DNA of 9,107 nucleotides from Proteobacteria bacterium UBA5122 (GTDB lineage: Bacteria; Pseudomonadota; Gammaproteobacteria; Tenderiales; Tenderiaceae), in assembly GCA_002415485.1 (NCBI GenBank), contig DHYU01000044.1:1-9107 (forward strand). The letters are read 5' to 3'. This document shows, one piece after another, positions 7,224-9,107 of this stretch (the stretch's first letter is position 1; each line of letters begins with the position of its first letter). The notes under the pieces are model-generated. The model was not told the origin of the DNA. It saw nothing but the letters and a program-made list of their open reading frames with translations, and did not search any database. The position numbers and the translations under genes were made by a program.

Positions 7224-7230
7224 CCGCAGT

Positions 7231-8109
7231 CTACACGCCCAGCGCCAGACGCAGGCTGCGCTGCCAGTCGGGCGTCTGCAGCCCAAAGTCACGCGCCAGC
7301 TTGTCGCTGCTCAGCATCGAATAGGCCGGGCGTTTGGCCGGGGTGGGATAACCGCTGGTCGGGATCGGTTTCAGCGTCTTCAGTATCTGCTCGTCACGCT
7401 GCGGGTCCAGCTCGAGCAAGGTCTTGGCAAAGCCATACCATGAGGTGGTGCCCGTGGAGGTCACGTGATAGATGCCGTTACGCTCGGCAAACATGCCATC
7501 CCCGTTGCCCGCCTCTGCCGCCACCATCTGCGCCACAACCTCGGCCAACATGCGGCACCAGGTCGGGCTGCCGCGTTGATCGTCGACCACCGACAGCTCT
7601 TCGCGCTGGCGCGCCAGCCGCATCATCGTCAGCAGGAAGTTCGCGCCGCGCGTGCCATAGACCCAGCTGGTGCGCAGGATCAGCGAGCGACCACCGACGG
7701 CCGTGATCGCCTGCTCACCGGCGAGCTTGGTACGACCATAGACGCTGGTCGGGCCGGTGGCATCGTCTTCGGTGTAGGGCGTCTGTTGATCACCGGCGAA
7801 CACATAATCGGTCGAGAAGTGGATCAGCGCCGCGCCGATCCGCTTGGCCTCCTCGGCCAGGATACCCGGCGCATCGCCGTTGATCGCCTGCGCCAGCTCG
7901 GGTTCGCCTTCGGCCTTATCCACCGCGGTGTAGGCGGCGGGATTGACGATCAACTGCGGCCGCACCTCGGCCACCTTGGCGCGGATCGCATCCGGAGAGG
8001 CCAGATCCATCTGTGCATGATCGACCGCGACGACCTCACCCAAGGTTTGCAGCGTGCGCGCCAGCTCATACCCCACCTGGCCATTGACGCCTGTCAGCAG
8101 GATCTTCAT
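7231..8109 (-). CDS. rmlD: dTDP-4-dehydrorhamnose reductase
   Basis: Reduces dTDP-4-keto-L-rhamnose to dTDP-L-rhamnose with NAD(P)H, the last step of the cytoplasmic pathway. The 292-residue protein is of normal length. It has the Rossmann nucleotide-binding motif GVNGQVG at 7-13, NPAAYTAVDKAE at 56-67, STDYVF at 99-104 and the short-chain dehydrogenase pair Tyr124/Lys128 in VYGRTK. The C-terminal RPAYSMLSSDKL stretch is also typical of RmlD. Its ATG directly abuts the rmlC stop (TAG-ATG), and GAGGTG within the last codons of rmlC sits 9 bases upstream, so translation is probably coupled. The beta-helix gene follows after 7 bases. The alternative name is rfbD. Confidence 0.96.
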   Translation of the reverse strand: MKILLTGVNGQVGYELARTLQTLGEVVAVDHAQMDLASPDAIRAKVAEVRPQLIVNPAAYTAVDKAEGEPELAQAINGDAPGILAEEAKRIGAALIHFSTDYVFAGDQQTPYTEDDATGPTSVYGRTKLAGEQAITAVGGRSLILRTSWVYGTRGANFLLTMMRLARQREELSVVDDQRGSPTWCRMLAEVVAQMVAAEAGNGDGMFAERNGIYHVTSTGTTSWYGFAKTLLELDPQRDEQILKTLKPIPTSGYPTPAKRPAYSMLSSDKLARDFGLQTPDWQRSLRLALGV

Positions 8110-8655
8110 CTATTCAAACACCTCGGCCTCGGCCAGCGGCACGCCGGCCTTGTCCTTGGCCGACAACAGCGGCTCACCGTCCAGTGGCCAGGTGATATCC
8201 AGCGCCGGGTCATCCCACTGAATCGACCGCTCATGTTCGGGCGCCCAATAGTCGGTGGTTTTGTACTGCACCTCAGCGGTATCGCTGATCACGCAAAAGC
8301 CGTGGGCAAAGCCTTCCGGCACCCACAACTGCCACTTGTTCTCGGCCGACAGGCGCACGCCCAGCCACTGACCGAAGGTCGGCGACGATCGACGGATATC
8401 GACCGCCACATCGTAGATCTCGCCCTGCGTACAGCGCACCAGTTTGCCCTGCGCCTGCTTGATCTGATAATGCAGACCACGCAACACACCCTTGCTGGAG
8501 CGCGAGTGGTTGTCCTGCACAAAGCTGCCCGTGTAGCCGGTCTTCTCGGCAAAGGCCTTGGCGTTGAAACTCTCGAAGAAAAAGCCGCGCTCGTCGCCGA
8601 ACACCTTCGGCTCGATGACATACAACCCTTTTATTCCAGTATCGTGAACGATCAT
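8110..8655 (-). CDS. rmlC: dTDP-4-dehydrorhamnose 3,5-epimerase
   Basis: Epimerises carbons 3 and 5 of dTDP-4-keto-6-deoxy-D-glucose to give dTDP-4-keto-L-rhamnose, in the cytoplasm. The 181-residue protein has the usual cupin-fold family features: GDERGFFFESF at 20-30, QDNHSRSSKGVLRGLHYQ at 47-64 with the catalytic His62, Lys71 in GKLVRC, VPEGFAHGF at 112-120, Tyr131 in VQYKTTDYW, and LSAKD at 164-168, whose aspartate partners the histidine in known RmlC structures. Its ATG shares one base with the rmlA stop (TAATG) and its stop directly abuts rmlD, so the three are translated as one unit. The alternative name is rfbC. The catalytic assignments come from family knowledge; the motifs are seen here. 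Confidence 0.97.
   Translation of the reverse strand: MIVHDTGIKGLYVIEPKVFGDERGFFFESFNAKAFAEKTGYTGSFVQDNHSRSSKGVLRGLHYQIKQAQGKLVRCTQGEIYDVAVDIRRSSPTFGQWLGVRLSAENKWQLWVPEGFAHGFCVISDTAEVQYKTTDYWAPEHERSIQWDDPALDITWPLDGEPLLSAKDKAGVPLAEAEVFE
8119..8124 (-). promoter_or_regulatory. Shine-Dalgarno site of rmlD inside the end of rmlC
   Basis: GAGGTG on the minus strand lies 9 bases before the rmlD ATG at 8109-8107, within the terminal codons of rmlC. It fixes the rmlD start immediately after the rmlC stop. Confidence 0.6.
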
Positions 8656-9107
8656 TACCAGAGCTGCTCCCTCAGTACACGCAACAGATATTCACCATAC
8701 CCGCCCTTGCGCAGCGGCTGGGCCAGTTCTTCGAGCTGTGCGGCATTGATGTAACCCATGCGATAGGCGATCTCTTCGGGGCACGAGATCTTCAGCCCCT
8801 GACGTTTTTCGATGGTCTCGATGAACATCGAGGCCTCGAGCAGCGAGCTGTGGGTGCCGGTATCGAGCCAGGCAAAACCACGGGTGAATCGCTCGACGTT
8901 GAGGCGCCCCTGTTGCAGGTAGATGTTGTTGATGTCGGTGATCTCCAGCTCGCCACGGGCCGAGGGTTTCAGGTCCGCCGCCATGTCGATCACATCGTTG
9001 TCGTAGAAATAGAGGCCGGTCACCGCATAGGACGACTTGGGCTTTTTCGGCTTCTCCTCCAGCGAGACAGCGGTGCCGCTCTTATCGAACTCGACCACAC
9101 CGTAACG
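8655..9107 (-). CDS. rmlA: Glucose-1-phosphate thymidylyltransferase, C-terminal half (5' end outside window)
   Basis: Makes dTDP-glucose from glucose-1-phosphate and dTTP, the first and feedback-inhibited step of the dTDP-rhamnose pathway. The frame is open to the right edge, entering with RYGVVEFDKSG, and gives about 150 residues of a protein normally near 290. Visible family motifs in order are SLEEKPKKPKS, AVTGLYFYDNDVID, SARGELEITDINNIYL, FAWLDTGTHSSLLEAS and QGLKISCPEEIAYRMGYI, the last typical of RmlA C-terminal regions. The TAA stop overlaps the rmlC ATG by one base. A GTG at 9098 is an internal valine codon, not a start. The alternative name is rfbA. Confidence 0.95.
   Translation of the reverse strand, partial: RYGVVEFDKSGTAVSLEEKPKKPKSSYAVTGLYFYDNDVIDMAADLKPSARGELEITDINNIYLQQGRLNVERFTRGFAWLDTGTHSSLLEASMFIETIEKRQGLKISCPEEIAYRMGYINAAQLEELAQPLRKGGYGEYLLRVLREQLW

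Noticed and set aside
7224..7292. Extended N-terminus for the beta-helix protein (start at 7292)
   Set aside because: It lies within rmlD and would bury the signal peptide behind 23 Arg- and Cys-containing residues; ATG at 7223 gives a clean signal peptide.
6075..7706. A 543-codon open frame on the plus strand
   Set aside because: It lies opposite the beta-helix and rmlD genes, both well supported. The translation is rich in Arg, His, Gln and Asp with no recognisable domain and crosses the junction between two real genes; it is a high-GC shadow frame.
7465..8754. A 429-codon open frame on the plus strand
   Set aside because: It lies opposite rmlD, rmlC and the end of rmlA, whose motifs are unmistakable. 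Its composition is that of a reverse-strand shadow.

Overview
The window looks like chromosomal DNA of a GC-rich proteobacterium, most likely a gammaproteobacterium. The grounds are an argD-argF pair, a periplasmic dihaem cytochrome of the c4 type, an rml dTDP-rhamnose operon, Shine-Dalgarno-led starts and long shadow ORFs typical of high GC. The species cannot be named from this sequence. No RNA gene, insertion sequence, CRISPR array, integrase or attachment site was seen. No stretch longer than about 130 bases lacks a gene.

Layout. (1) Bases 2-1805, plus strand: the end of argD (start outside the window) and complete argF, two arginine biosynthesis genes 22 bases apart, closed by a strong hairpin terminator at 1824-1861. 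(2) Bases 1881-3410, minus strand: a PDZ-less HtrA-like secreted serine protease, and downstream of it a cytochrome c4-type electron carrier. The cytochrome converges on argF and shares the same terminator, which is built to work in both directions. (3) Bases 3543-5891, plus strand: one 782-residue membrane protein that diverges from the protease. Its first 435 residues hold three tandem VanZ-like units with an identical residue signature. About 300 further residues with roughly eight hydrophobic segments follow a proline-rich linker. (4) Bases 5916-9107, minus strand: a tightly packed operon running rmlA (partial, entering from the right edge), rmlC, rmlD and then a secreted right-handed beta-helix protein. 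The cistrons overlap by one base, abut, or lie 7 bases apart.

How the genes fit together. RmlA, RmlC and RmlD supply three of the four steps from glucose-1-phosphate to dTDP-L-rhamnose; RmlB is not visible and may lie upstream beyond the right edge. The beta-helix protein is the last cistron of the same operon, so it may act on a rhamnose-containing surface or extracellular polysaccharide. The triple-VanZ membrane protein faces that operon tail to tail across 24 bases and may belong to the same envelope or polysaccharide locus, but only proximity supports this. The arginine genes and the cytochrome/protease pair look like ordinary housekeeping neighbours. The most unusual item is the triple-VanZ fusion protein.
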